From Pseudomonas entomophila (lineage in GTDB: Bacteria > Pseudomonadota > Gammaproteobacteria > Pseudomonadales > Pseudomonadaceae): a stretch of 64,000 bases of DNA. A program made the position numbers and the translations under genes. Positions 45,406 to 54,262 of this stretch are shown here, in pieces; positions within the stretch are counted from its first letter, which is position 1; every line of letters starts with the position of its first letter. The notes beneath the pieces were generated by a model. The model was not told the origin of the DNA and did not search any database. It saw nothing but the letters and a program-made list of their open reading frames with translations. The stretch covers positions 2,558,001-2,622,000 of the forward strand of contig NZ_CP063832.1 of assembly GCF_023277925.1 (NCBI RefSeq), read 5' to 3'.

Positions 45406-45434
45406 AGTAAAGTCAAAAAACCGCACACAGTCAA
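45406..45434 (-). promoter_or_regulatory. Possible sigma70 promoter of fleQ
   Basis: On the minus strand TTGACT and TTTACT stand 17 nt apart, about 105 nt before the fleQ start, in an AT-richer stretch of the fliT-fleQ spacer. fleQ is transcribed by the housekeeping sigma factor in P. aeruginosa. The -10 box matches the consensus at four of six positions. Confidence 0.45.
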
Positions 45435-45468
45435 ATTTATGGCGCGCTGGTTTTTACATCATCTGTGG

Positions 45469-45765
45469 TCAAGAGAACAGATGGTATACCTTTGCGGCAT
45501 TTTCCGCCTGACGGATCTGCGTCATCTCGTCGACTATTGATTGACGCTCGCCACTTGCAATCTCGATCAGTTGCCGATACACCCCCAGCAACTGCTCCAG
45601 GCTACCGCGCACCTCATCTTCGTTGATCGCCGCCTCCGCGACGATATCCTCGACGCAAACGCGGCACGCCAGGTCGAGCTCGCCGATGGTGTCCCAGTCA
45701 CGACTGGCCAGCGCGGCCAGCAAGGCCTCGCGGGTCTGTTCGATACGCTCGACTACCTCGCTCAT
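45469..45765 (-). CDS. fliT: FliT-like flagellar chaperone
   Basis: A 98-residue acidic helical protein (MSEVVERIEQTREALLAAL) located right after fliS, 15 bp downstream. In this place pseudomonads have the FliT-type chaperone of the filament cap FliD. The sequence is poorly conserved, so the call rests on size, helix content and gene order. Confidence 0.8.
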   Translation of the reverse strand: MSEVVERIEQTREALLAALASRDWDTIGELDLACRVCVEDIVAEAAINEDEVRGSLEQLLGVYRQLIEIASGERQSIVDEMTQIRQAENAAKVYHLFS

Positions 45766-45780
45766 GACATCTCTCCCGAT

Positions 45781-46176
45781 TCAGGGCGTCGGCTGTTGAT
45801 CGCCGATCGCATCCCAGCCTTCCTTGACAGTGATCAGCAGGCGCGCCACTTCATCGATGATCGCCGGATCGCCCTTTACGTTCGCCTCGACCAGACGGCG
45901 ACTCATGTAGGTGTACAGGTTGTCCAGGTCCGCCAGGCTGTCGGCATGGTTTTCCAGGTCAAGCCCTTCACGCAGGCCACCAATGATGTCGATAGCCTTG
46001 CCGAGCAGAATGCCGCGCTGGGCAATATCGTTGCGCGCAATCGCACCCTTGGCCTGAGCCAGGCGGTCGAGGCCGCCCTGCATGAGCATCTGCACCAGGC
46101 GGTGCGGGCTGGCCTCGGACGTCTGCGCCGCGCCATTGACTTTCTGGTACTGCCGAAGGGCCAACATCGGGTTCAT
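45781..46176 (-). CDS. fliS: FliS, flagellin export chaperone
   Basis: A 131-residue helical protein with the family patterns YQKVNGAAQTSEASPHRLVQMLMQGGLDRLAQAKGAI and HADSLADLDNLYTYMSRRLVEAN. It keeps the C-terminus of flagellin unfolded for export by binding FlhA. It follows fliD across 132 bp that hold a hairpin. Confidence 0.95.
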   Translation of the reverse strand: MNPMLALRQYQKVNGAAQTSEASPHRLVQMLMQGGLDRLAQAKGAIARNDIAQRGILLGKAIDIIGGLREGLDLENHADSLADLDNLYTYMSRRLVEANVKGDPAIIDEVARLLITVKEGWDAIGDQQPTP

Positions 46177-46257
46177 GGATCTACCTCGTTGCAGCGAAAA
46201 AGGTGCATATACCCTTGTATCGCCGTCACGTCAAAAAACTTTAGCCGTCAAACGATG

Positions 46258-46293
46258 AAGCCCGGGGCGCCTGTTCAGCGCCACCGGGCTTTT
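46258..46293 (-). terminator. Hairpin after fliD
   Basis: An AAGCCCGG-GGCGC / GCGCC-A-CCGGGCTT stem with a short loop begins about 16 nt after the fliD stop. The minus-strand side lacks a clear T-run, so it may be a partial terminator that reduces transcription into fliST. Confidence 0.5.
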
Positions 46294-46308
46294 GTCACCA
46301 GCGATCGA

Positions 46309-47715
46309 TCACTTCTTCGCCTGGGCGTTGATCGCCTCGAAGATGGAAACGATTTGCTCGCCCTGCTTCTTCACCTTCGCCAGCGCCGCGTCCAGGGCCG
46401 CGTATTTCTTGGTCAGCGACTCGGTCAACGTGGCGGTACGGCGATCCAGGGCCGCCTGCTGGTCGAGCAGGCTCTTGGCCGCCTTGTCGAGGTTGGTCTT
46501 GCGCGAGTCAAGCGAACCGCCCGTCGAGTTGTAGGGGTCGATGGCCTTGTTCATACGTTCGAACAGACCGTTGCTGCCGGTGAAGAGCTGCTGAATCTCA
46601 GGACCCAGCTTCTTGTCGTTCAGCGCCGACGAGAACTTGGTGCTGTTGAACTCCAGCGTGCCGTCTTTCTGGGTGTTGATACCCAACTGGCTCAGCGTGG
46701 TCAGCTTGTCGCCGTTACCGACTTCGGCCAGTACCTTGCGCACGTCGCCCAGCAACGAACGGGTGGTCGGATCGCCAGTCAACGGACCGAGGCTGGTCAC
46801 TTTGCCACCGGAGTCCTTGGTCGGCGTAGTCAACGCCGAGACAGCCTTCTGCAGCGTGTTGTAGGCGTCGACGAACGACTGCACCGACTTCCTCAGCCCG
46901 TCATTGTCCAGCGCCACGGTCACCTTGACACCGGTGGTTGCGGCAGGGGCGGTAGTACCGGTGAGCTCCAGGGTCAGGCCGCTGATCGCGTTATCGACCG
47001 TGTTCTTGGGGCTGGTCAGCTTCAGACCGTCGATCGTGAACTCGGCATCCTGCGCCTTGGCAGAGATATAACCAGCACCAGAACCGGCGATCGGCTGAGT
47101 ACCATCGATGGCCAGCTCAGGAATACCGCTCACGGAAATATCGCTGCCAGCGCCGGTGGTGGTGGAACCGAACACCAGACGCGAACCACCCGCCTCATTG
47201 ATGATGTTGGCGGTGATGCCCTTGGCGCTCATTTCCTTGTTGATCTGGTCACGCACGCTCTGCAGCGTGGCACCGCTGGCAACGGTGATCTTGTAGTCCT
47301 TGCCACCCTGGCTGATGGTCATCTCACCGGCGCTGATCGCCGAAGAGGCACCACCAGCGAACTGCTGGCTGGCGACCTTGGAAGAGGTGGCAAGCTTGTC
47401 GACCTTGATATCGTAGGTGCCAGGCACCGCGGTATTGCCCGACTTGATCTTGACCACGCTTTCATTCGCGGAAGTACCCGCAAAGGCGTTGAAGGAGGGA
47501 GCATCCTTGTCGTTGAGCTTCTTCATGGCGTCCTGGAACGCCGTCAGCGCGCTACGCAGGGAGCCGATACCCGAGAGCATCGCCGAGTTGTTGCTCGACT
47601 GCCGGGCAATCTGATTGGACTTGGCCGATGTGTCGGCTTTCACCAACACATCGACGATCTTGCCAATCTCGAGCCCGTAGCCCTGACCCGTGCTTGGAAT
47701 AATGGGGCTTGCCAT
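46309..47715 (-). CDS. fliD: FliD, filament cap protein
   Basis: A 468-residue protein with N-terminal helical D0 segment (GYGLEIGKIVDVLVKADTSAKSNQI), the globular head domains (about 65-300, rich in Thr, Ser and Gly) and a C-terminal coiled coil (about 400-468; KTNLDKAAKSLLDQQAALDRRTATLTESLTKKY). A pentamer caps the filament and folds arriving flagellin, and in P. aeruginosa FliD also binds mucin. It follows flaG by 80 bp. Confidence 0.96.
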   Translation of the reverse strand: MASPIIPSTGQGYGLEIGKIVDVLVKADTSAKSNQIARQSSNNSAMLSGIGSLRSALTAFQDAMKKLNDKDAPSFNAFAGTSANESVVKIKSGNTAVPGTYDIKVDKLATSSKVASQQFAGGASSAISAGEMTISQGGKDYKITVASGATLQSVRDQINKEMSAKGITANIINEAGGSRLVFGSTTTGAGSDISVSGIPELAIDGTQPIAGSGAGYISAKAQDAEFTIDGLKLTSPKNTVDNAISGLTLELTGTTAPAATTGVKVTVALDNDGLRKSVQSFVDAYNTLQKAVSALTTPTKDSGGKVTSLGPLTGDPTTRSLLGDVRKVLAEVGNGDKLTTLSQLGINTQKDGTLEFNSTKFSSALNDKKLGPEIQQLFTGSNGLFERMNKAIDPYNSTGGSLDSRKTNLDKAAKSLLDQQAALDRRTATLTESLTKKYAALDAALAKVKKQGEQIVSIFEAINAQAKK

Positions 47716-47795
47716 GCTGTTGTCCCTCTCATCAACGCGTCAGCCCCGCTCCTGCAAGACTGACATGATTCACATCATTGGGTGTTCGCCGCCCG

Positions 47796-48155
47796 TCAAA
47801 CCTTGGCGTCGAACAGAACACTTTTGACATCGCTGAGGCTGTGGGCGATACGCAGGGCTTCTTCCGAAGGAAGTTGCCGGATCAGCTCACCTGTCTCGCT
47901 GGCGATGACTTTGACCACGATCTTGCCAGATTCTTCGTCAGTGACGAACTCCAGATTGCGCCGGGTCTCTTTCAGGAATTTCTCGATCTCCGAGACGGCA
48001 TCCTTGACCTTGTCGGTGGCATTCACCTTGACCGGGTCTTTTTTCTGCTCGCCATCCGGGGAAACCTCGGTCGACCGGGTAACCGGTTTCTCGGCAACCT
48101 GCTCGGCCGTACGTGCGGCCGGGTAAGACAGGTTCAGCTTGAGGCTCATATCCAT
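47796..48155 (-). CDS. flaG: FlaG family protein
   Basis: A 119-residue protein starting MDMSLKLNLSYPA at ATG 48155 with GAGGTGG upstream. The FlaG domain is C-terminal (about 60-119; LEFVTDEESGKIVVKVIASETGELIRQLPSEEAL). FlaG lies between fliC and fliD in pseudomonads and affects filament length. The N-terminal 50 residues are Lys/Glu/Pro-rich and unstructured. Confidence 0.9.
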   Translation of the reverse strand: MDMSLKLNLSYPAARTAEQVAEKPVTRSTEVSPDGEQKKDPVKVNATDKVKDAVSEIEKFLKETRRNLEFVTDEESGKIVVKVIASETGELIRQLPSEEALRIAHSLSDVKSVLFDAKV

Positions 48156-48170
48156 GTCTACCACCTCACA

Positions 48171-48210
48171 ATGAAAAGGCGGGGAAGCGCCCGAAGGGCA
48201 CTCCCCCGCC
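48171..48210 (-). terminator. Rho-independent terminator of fliC
   Basis: On the minus strand GGCGGGGGAGTGCCC, a TTCG loop and GGGCGCTTCCCCGCC form a strong stem (one mismatch), followed by TTTTCATT. It starts 18 nt after the fliC stop, so most fliC RNA should end here with some read-through into flaG-fliD. Confidence 0.85.
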
Positions 48211-48227
48211 ATCAGCTATCAGGCAGA

Positions 48228-49088
48228 TTAGCCCAGCAGCTTCAGGACTGCCGATGGCAGCTGGTTGGCTTGTGCCAGAACCGAGGTCGAAGCTTGCTGC
48301 AGGGTCTGCTGCTTGGTCAGCTGGGCAGTTTCAGCAGCGAAGTCGGTGTCCTGTACACGGCCACGAGCGGCTTCGGCGTTCTCGTTGATGTTCTGCAGGT
48401 TGTTGATGGTGCTGGTCAGACGGTTCTGGTTGGCACCCAGGTCAGCACGGGTGGCGTTGATCGCGTCCAGAGCGCTACCGATAGCGTCCATGGCGGCGCT
48501 GAAGGTGGCTTCGGCGGCGGTGCTGTTGGCACCGGTGATGCTCTTGCCAGCCAGAGCGGTCAGGGCAGCGCCTGCACCGGTGGTTTTCATGGCAGCGCTG
48601 AGGGTGATGGTGATCTGGTTGGCGGTACCGGTGTTGGAACCAACCTGGAAGGTCATGGCGCCAGCGGAACCGTCCAGCAGGTTCTTGCCGTTCAGCTGGG
48701 TGCTGTCAGCGATACGGTCGATCTCTTTCAGCATCGACTGGAACTCTTTGTCCAGCGCGTCACGGTCGGTCTGGCTGTTGGAGTCGTTTCGCGATTGCAG
48801 GGCCAGTTCGCGCATACGCTGCAGGATGTTGGTCTGCTCTTGCATCGCGCCTTCAGCGGTCTGGGCGATGGAGATACCGTCGTTGGCGTTCTTGATAGCC
48901 ATGGTCTGACCGCGGATCTGCGAGGTCATGCGGGTAGCGATCTGCAGGCCGGCGGCGTCGTCTTTGGCGCTGTTGATTTTCAGGCCGGAGGACAGACGGG
49001 TCATCGAAGTGCTCAGTGCGTCGGAAGCACGGTTCAGGTTCTTCTGAACGCCCAGAGAGGTGGTGTTGGTGTTTACAGTCAAAGCCAT
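48228..49088 (-). CDS. fliC: FliC, flagellin (short form)
   Basis: A 286-residue flagellin. The conserved helical D0/D1 ends are complete: [19 protein letters not shown] at the start, [14 protein letters not shown] (TLR5-contact region) near 88-101, and the D1/D0 C-terminus ending [16 protein letters not shown]. The variable middle (about 145-205) is short and rich in Ala, Thr, Ser and Gly, leaving several Ser/Thr as possible glycan sites. The flg22-like region (residues 30-51) carries changes at its start (TRLSSGLK) but keeps [10 protein letters not shown]. It is driven by a sigma28 promoter about 85 nt upstream. Confidence 0.97.
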   Translation of the reverse strand: MALTVNTNTTSLGVQKNLNRASDALSTSMTRLSSGLKINSAKDDAAGLQIATRMTSQIRGQTMAIKNANDGISIAQTAEGAMQEQTNILQRMRELALQSRNDSNSQTDRDALDKEFQSMLKEIDRIADSTQLNGKNLLDGSAGAMTFQVGSNTGTANQITITLSAAMKTTGAGAALTALAGKSITGANSTAAEATFSAAMDAIGSALDAINATRADLGANQNRLTSTINNLQNINENAEAARGRVQDTDFAAETAQLTKQQTLQQASTSVLAQANQLPSAVLKLLG

Positions 49089-49172
49089 GACGAATTCCTC
49101 GTTGGATTGGGTACTACGGCTTCCGGCCTTGGCAATTCGCCGGTTATGTGGCCTAGAGAACCTTCGTAATGG

Positions 49173-49199
49173 TTATCGTCGTCGGGGCAGTTTGCTTTA
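49173..49199 (-). promoter_or_regulatory. Sigma28 (FliA) promoter of fliC
   Basis: On the minus strand TAAAGCAA, an 11-nt spacer and GACGATAA match TAAAGTTT-N11-GCCGATAA with exact spacing. It lies about 85 nt before the fliC ATG, leaving a 5' leader of about 75 nt. Confidence 0.85.
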
Positions 49200-49319
49200 G
49201 CGCCTTTTGCGAATTTTTTTACTGGCACCCTGCCACCTCAATGAAATCAAGGCTTTGGCGCCAGAAATCCACCACCCGGAAGGCCTTGCGCTAGAGCATC
49301 CGGCCTGTGAAGCGCAGGC

Positions 49320-49357
49320 AAAAAAAAGCGCCGGCCGGGTTTCGGCGGGCGCTTTTT
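49320..49357 (-). terminator. Terminator after the ketoacyl synthase gene
   Basis: On the minus strand AAAAAGCGCCCGCCG pairs (one mismatch) with CGGCCGGCGCTTTTTTT; the poly-T run makes this a good intrinsic terminator. It begins 18 nt after the gene's stop and separates the glycosylation genes from the fliC promoter. Confidence 0.85.
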
Positions 49358-49374
49358 CTATAGAGTGGAGCAGA

Positions 49375-50310
49375 TCAGTCGCCGCGCTCGAGGATCGCCG
49401 AACCCCACGACAGGCCGACGCCGAAGCCACTGAGCGCCACACGCTTGTGCTGCGAACCGAGCACGTGCTTCTCCAGCAGCAGCGGAATGCTCGACGACAC
49501 GGTATTGCCGGTCTCGAGCATATCCTTGACGAACTTCGCCCGGTGCGCGCCGTCGTCGAAACGCTGGGAGACAGCATCGACGATCGCCGCGCTGCCCTGG
49601 TGCAGGCAGAACAGGTCGATCTGCTCGGCGCGCAGCTGGCTGACGTCGAGCAACTGCTGCAGGTGCGCGGGCACCTTGACCAGGGCAAAGTTGTAGACCT
49701 GGCGGCCGTTCATGAAGAACTTGCCATCGGTGGTGCGCAGGTGCTCGGCACCGGCACCGTCACTGCCGAACAGCGACTTGCCCAGCTGCCAGGCAGCGCC
49801 CTCGCCCATCCAGGTCGCGGTGGCAGCATCGCCGAACAGCATGGTGGTATTGCGGTCTTCGGGGTCGACGATCTTCGAATAAGGGTCGGCGGTGATCAAC
49901 AGACCGTTCTTCAGGCCTGCGGCCTCCATGAAGCCTTTCATGGCATACAAGCCATAGACATAGCCGGAGCAACCCAGGGAGACATCGAAGGCCGCGACTT
50001 GCGTGGACAGGCCCAGCTTATGCTGGACGATGGCCGCCGTGTGCGGCAGGCCTTCGGCATCACCGTTCTGGGTGACGACAATCACCACATCGACACTGGC
50101 CGGATCGAGCGCCGGGTTGGCGGCGAACAGCGCCTTGGCGGCCTCGACACACAGGTCCGAGGTTTCCTGGGTGCCGTCCTTGCGCGGCAAGAAGGTCGAA
50201 CCGATCTTGCCGAAGATGAAATCCTGATCCTTACCGAATTTCGCGCCCTGGGCGTAGTTGTCTACCCCTTCAGTCGGCAGGTAACTGGCGATGCTTTTAA
50301 TGCCAATCAT
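49375..50310 (-). CDS. 3-oxoacyl-ACP synthase III (FabH-like) of the flagellin glycosylation locus
   Basis: A 311-residue KAS III-fold enzyme with the full catalytic triad: Cys114 (SLGCSGYVYG), His237 (HQGSAA) and Asn269 (GNTVSSS), positions close to E. coli FabH Cys112/His244/Asn274. In P. syringae the third gene of the flagellin glycosylation island, also next to fliC, is a FabH homologue needed for normal glycosylation. The enzyme probably makes or transfers a short acyl group for the sugar decoration; this is inferred from context. A primary fatty-acid FabH role is unlikely given the location. Confidence 0.85.
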   Translation of the reverse strand: MIGIKSIASYLPTEGVDNYAQGAKFGKDQDFIFGKIGSTFLPRKDGTQETSDLCVEAAKALFAANPALDPASVDVVIVVTQNGDAEGLPHTAAIVQHKLGLSTQVAAFDVSLGCSGYVYGLYAMKGFMEAAGLKNGLLITADPYSKIVDPEDRNTTMLFGDAATATWMGEGAAWQLGKSLFGSDGAGAEHLRTTDGKFFMNGRQVYNFALVKVPAHLQQLLDVSQLRAEQIDLFCLHQGSAAIVDAVSQRFDDGAHRAKFVKDMLETGNTVSSSIPLLLEKHVLGSQHKRVALSGFGVGLSWGSAILERGD

Positions 50311-50587
50311 ATGGCTTCCCGTTCAGTAACAGCGAAGTAGCCACGGCGCCCACAACAGCAAAACGCCAGGGAATCCGGGGGTGTCCGGTCCCTGTGCGGT
50401 TTTTTCGGATGCGCGACGGCGGCTCCAGGTTTTCGACAATATAACAGTGAAGATGCGCGTAGTGACTCTGAAGTCACGCGCAATTTGTCGAATGCCCGGA
50501 AGTACGGCCCGAACGGCCTTACAGAAAGCACCTTGTAGCTGCTCGGCACTGGCGGACTGCCCCATCGAACAGCCCGCCGCACGCCCC
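50311..50587. other. 277-bp spacer with a dyad upstream of the ketoacyl synthase gene
   Basis: No gene is seen. A dyad (GTGACT-CTGA-AGTCAC flanked by GCGCG/GCGC) lies at 50455-50481, and a minus-strand TATATT at 50438-50443 could be a -10 box for the ketoacyl synthase gene, but no convincing -35 was found. No sigma54 or sigma28 site was recognised here. Confidence 0.4.
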
Positions 50588-53500
50588 TCAGTCAGGCAGC
50601 CAGGCGCGTCGCCAGGCTTCCAGGCGCTCGCCTTCGAGCAGCCACTGCGAGCGCACCGCCGCCTGCAGGGCGTCGCCCAGCGCGGCGGAAGCATCACGAT
50701 CCGACAGGTGCAGGCGAATCGCCTGGAGCCAATCGCCGGCCTGGTTGTCCACCCGCGACAGCGGCAAGGCGTCGCCACCGGTGAAGCCCGGCACACGGCT
50801 GCAGATTACCGGATGACCGCAGGCGGCATGCTGCAGGATGCGCATGTCACCGGAGCAGGCGTTACCCAGGGACTGCGCCATGGGGACGAGCGCCAAGTCG
50901 AGGTTCAGGTCGGCCAGGGCCATGCCCAGCTGATACCCCTCGACCGGCGGACGCACCTCACTGACAAATGGCCGAAGGCTGGCCGGGCACTCACCCAACA
51001 CCACCCATTCCACCTCACCCGCCAATGCCGGGACCACCTCGGCCAACAGCGCATCGTCCTTGCCGGCCTGCCAGCCCAGTCTCGGCAGCGCGCTTACGCG
51101 ACGCTCGCCCTTCAACCGCCCCCAGCTGTCCGGCAAGCCCGCTTCGACCACCCGCACATCGTCGTGCTGCCCCTGCAGCAACTCGGCCAGGGCAGGCGTG
51201 GGCACCAACACCCGGTCGACCTGCATCAGGCCGATGCGCAGGCGCTGCAACAATTGCTCGGCATCGAAGTCAGCCGCCAGCCCCATTTCCGGCAGGTAGC
51301 CATCCAGGTCGTAAACTTTGAACGCCTGGGAGAAAGCGCTCAGGCGACGCAACGCCAGCAGACCGGCGTCGTCCAGAGGGCGCTGCAGGACAACGCTGGT
51401 CGGTGCAAAACGCTGCAGTTCCACGGGGGTCAGCAGACCATTGATCGCGGCGCCTTCGGCCTGGCCGCCCTCGCACAACGCTGCCAGCGGATGAACCAGA
51501 CGCGAAAGCGCCTCGCCCGGCTGCTCGGCCACACAGGCCAGCACCCTCGTCGCCCGCCCCTGCAACGGATGCCAGCTCAGGTCGTTGCTGTCCAGGTCGA
51601 AGCCCTTGCCGGCCCGCAACGACAAGTTGCTGTTGTACGCCGGGTCATGGGCCAGTTGCGCCAGCCAGCGTGCATAGAGCGCATCTTCCTGCTCGGCGCT
51701 GGCGTAAGCTGTGGGCACCGCCTCCGACAGCAGCCGCGCGTAAGGCGTGAAGACATTCAGGTAACCGGCCTCGCGCAGGCGCAGGCACAGGTCGACATCA
51801 ATCCAGGGCTCGAGCAGTGGGTCGGTGTCGAAACCACCAGCTTCAAGGAACAGTTCCCGCCGCAACATGAGGCAACCGCCCCCTACCGCAGAACAGTTCT
51901 GGTCGAAGCCAAGCCTGCCCATATAGCCCGCGGCCTGGGCCGGCAATCCTCTGAAGGCGCCTGCGGCACTCCCGCCCAGGCCTAGCACCAGACCGGCCTG
52001 ACGCACCGTACCATTGCCGCAGAGCAGCTTGCCCCCCACGGCCCCGACTTCGGAGCGCTGGCCGTGGTTGAGCAACGCTGGCAACCAATCGCCGTCCAGC
52101 ACCGCGTTGCGCCCATCGAGCCAGACCAGGTAGTCGCCGCGCGCCTCCTGGGCCGCCGCATTGAGCAGGGCCGCCCGCGGCTGGCCGGGCATGAAACGCA
52201 GTACCTGGAAGCGCCCCTCGCCGATACGCTGGACCATCTCCAGCCACTCCAGCAGAGCGGGATCGTCACTGCCGGGTTCGACCAGCAGCACCTCGTACTC
52301 GGGATGGGTTGTCTGCGTCAGCAGGCTTTCCAGGCAACGCTGGAACTGCACCAACTGGCCGTCAAGGTGGATCAGGATACTGACCGATGCCTGACGCGCG
52401 TGGCCGTAATCGATGCGGTAGCCGCCGTCCTGCGCGATCACCGCAGCCTGCGCGTAACCGCGCATATCCAGGTGCTGTTCGATGACCAGGCGCTCGTCGC
52501 CCCCCATCTGCGCATGCCTCGCCTGGGCAATCAGCAGCGGCTCGGCGACATGCCCCACACAGCCCACCCCTTGCTCGCAGAGCAAGCCGAGCTGGTAGCC
52601 CAGCTCGAAGGCCAGGCCATGCCCCGCCTCGAAGCCCCCCCTCTGCAGCAGCGCATCGCGACGGTAGAGCCAATGCCGGGACAGGCCTGCGGGATTGGCC
52701 AATAGCAAATCCAGGTTCAGGTCCGGGCGCAAGGCGATATCCACCACGCCATCGGCTTGGCGCAGGGCTTCGTCGCCGTAGACCGCCAGGCAGCCCGACG
52801 GTGCATCAAGCAGGTTCACCGCCATCGCCAGCAAACCACTGGCGATGAAGGTCTCGCCCGCCTCGACCAGCATGCACCAGTCACCCGTGGTTCGCGCCAG
52901 CACAGCATTGATCGCCGGCAGCGGCTGGCGTGAATCACAGGCCAGCCACTGGACATTGACGCGGCCGGGGTCGCGCTCGCCCAGCACGTGCACCTGAAGA
53001 TTGCGGTACAAGCCACGGTCAAGGCTTTCCAAGGTATGCAGCAAGGCCGCCTGGTCACCCCGATCGAGCACCAGCACCGAAAGGCTCGGTGCCTGCGGCC
53101 CGGCCAGGCATTCGTTCAGGCGCGCCAGCTGCCCAGGCCGAGGGTAGCGCTGACGCAGCCAGTCGAGCATGCCGCGCCGATTGCCAGCCGCCTCGCGGCT
53201 GGCGGCCGCCTGGGTCTTGGCGATGAAGGTGTCCAACTGCTGCCAGAACGACGCCGTGCGCTCCACATAGCGCTGCAAGGCGTCGCCGACGCTCGCCTGG
53301 GCCCGCTCGAGCGCATCGGGTTGGTCGAACATGGCGAAACCGACACTGCCGAAGAAGCTGGTGTCGAGCACCTGCTGATCCACTCCGTACCCCGGCATGA
53401 AGATCACCGGGCAGCCGCACAGCGCTGCGATCACGCAGGTCATGGACCATTCGTAGGTGTACAGCACTTCGGCCCGGCGCAATACCTCGGCCAGCTCCGG

Positions 53501-54124
53501 CAAGGTCAAGGCATGGGCCACGCGCAGCAACTGGATATCGGCGGGCAGCTGCGTGTAGTCGATCTGCTCGAGCGGGTGCCTGTTCTGGTAGAGGAAGGCC
53601 CCTTCGCGCACGGTGCCCGGTGGCGCGGCGGTGAACAGCGAGATGTCGAGGGCGGGTAGGCAGAGCAGGTCGACGTTGACGTCGCCACGCGCCTCGGCCA
53701 GGCGCTCGGCGTAGTAGAAGATCAGGTCGCTGGCCGTCGCCTCCATGCCCTTGCCGGTGATGAAGCTTTCGAAGTTCAGCATGTAGCGCGCCACCACCGA
53801 ACAGCCGAGCGGGTTGCCGCTGGTCACCTCGGGGTAGATCGCGATCGGCACCTTGCCCTGCGCCAGGTGACGCTGGACGACCGCAGGATCGTGCAAGGGC
53901 GTCTTGAGATCCGGGTTGACCACATCGGTGCCGCAAATGTAAGCCTCGCGCCCACTGAGGTTGAGCATGTGGCAGAGGTAGTGCATCGAGACGATGCCGG
54001 ACGAGGTGTCGCGGTAGGCGGGCGCAAGGAGGTAGTAAGGGTGCTCTGGCTTGGCAAACATCAGCCGCAGGCGTGTCAACGCCTGTTCGTGTGAGTGAGC
54101 ATCCAACTGCGCAGCGTTCGACAT
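50588..54124 (-). CDS. Large multi-domain glycosyltransferase (FgtA-like), flagellin glycosylation
   Basis: A 1178-residue protein. An N-terminal nucleotide-sugar-transferase-like part (about 25-310; PAYRDTSSGIVSMHYLCHML) is followed by two GT2-like modules (about 345-560 and 585-800; the second has SILIHLDGQLVQFQRCLESLL, GDYLVWLDGRN and EPWIDVDLCLRLREAGY) and a GT4-type C-terminal domain (about 990-1178; NLDLALVPMAQSLGNACSGDMRILQHAACGHPVICS). Domain make-up and place near fliC match FgtA/Fgt1 flagellin transferases. No membrane segments, so it is cytoplasmic. Sugar donor is unknown. Confidence 0.85.
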   Translation of the reverse strand: MSNAAQLDAHSHEQALTRLRLMFAKPEHPYYLLAPAYRDTSSGIVSMHYLCHMLNLSGREAYICGTDVVNPDLKTPLHDPAVVQRHLAQGKVPIAIYPEVTSGNPLGCSVVARYMLNFESFITGKGMEATASDLIFYYAERLAEARGDVNVDLLCLPALDISLFTAAPPGTVREGAFLYQNRHPLEQIDYTQLPADIQLLRVAHALTLPELAEVLRRAEVLYTYEWSMTCVIAALCGCPVIFMPGYGVDQQVLDTSFFGSVGFAMFDQPDALERAQASVGDALQRYVERTASFWQQLDTFIAKTQAAASREAAGNRRGMLDWLRQRYPRPGQLARLNECLAGPQAPSLSVLVLDRGDQAALLHTLESLDRGLYRNLQVHVLGERDPGRVNVQWLACDSRQPLPAINAVLARTTGDWCMLVEAGETFIASGLLAMAVNLLDAPSGCLAVYGDEALRQADGVVDIALRPDLNLDLLLANPAGLSRHWLYRRDALLQRGGFEAGHGLAFELGYQLGLLCEQGVGCVGHVAEPLLIAQARHAQMGGDERLVIEQHLDMRGYAQAAVIAQDGGYRIDYGHARQASVSILIHLDGQLVQFQRCLESLLTQTTHPEYEVLLVEPGSDDPALLEWLEMVQRIGEGRFQVLRFMPGQPRAALLNAAAQEARGDYLVWLDGRNAVLDGDWLPALLNHGQRSEVGAVGGKLLCGNGTVRQAGLVLGLGGSAAGAFRGLPAQAAGYMGRLGFDQNCSAVGGGCLMLRRELFLEAGGFDTDPLLEPWIDVDLCLRLREAGYLNVFTPYARLLSEAVPTAYASAEQEDALYARWLAQLAHDPAYNSNLSLRAGKGFDLDSNDLSWHPLQGRATRVLACVAEQPGEALSRLVHPLAALCEGGQAEGAAINGLLTPVELQRFAPTSVVLQRPLDDAGLLALRRLSAFSQAFKVYDLDGYLPEMGLAADFDAEQLLQRLRIGLMQVDRVLVPTPALAELLQGQHDDVRVVEAGLPDSWGRLKGERRVSALPRLGWQAGKDDALLAEVVPALAGEVEWVVLGECPASLRPFVSEVRPPVEGYQLGMALADLNLDLALVPMAQSLGNACSGDMRILQHAACGHPVICSRVPGFTGGDALPLSRVDNQAGDWLQAIRLHLSDRDASAALGDALQAAVRSQWLLEGERLEAWRRAWLPD

Positions 54125-54219
54125 CGGGGACGGACTCCAGGATCAGGGCAAGCGGGGCGCCATCGATGCGGCCTGGCCGTACCTGCGGCGCCCTGTCAAT
54201 AATTTGCCGGCATCAATGA

Positions 54220-54247
54220 AAAAGCCGGGCTGAGCCCGGCTTTTTTG
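54220..54247 (-). terminator. Symmetric terminator between glycosyltransferase genes
   Basis: AAAAAGCCGGGCT-GA-AGCCCGGC-type perfect stem with A- and T-runs on both sides (minus strand ends GGCTTTTTC). It begins about 16 nt after the stop of the gene at 54263, so the first glycosyltransferase downstream must rely on read-through or on a promoter in the last 95 bp of the spacer. Confidence 0.85.
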
Positions 54248-54262
54248 CAATTAGCGCGCCAT

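Noticed and set aside
50455..50481. Sigma54 site upstream of the ketoacyl synthase gene
   Set aside because: GCAA and CC motifs are present near 50480-50500, but their distance is 13 nt instead of 10, so the spacing is wrong.
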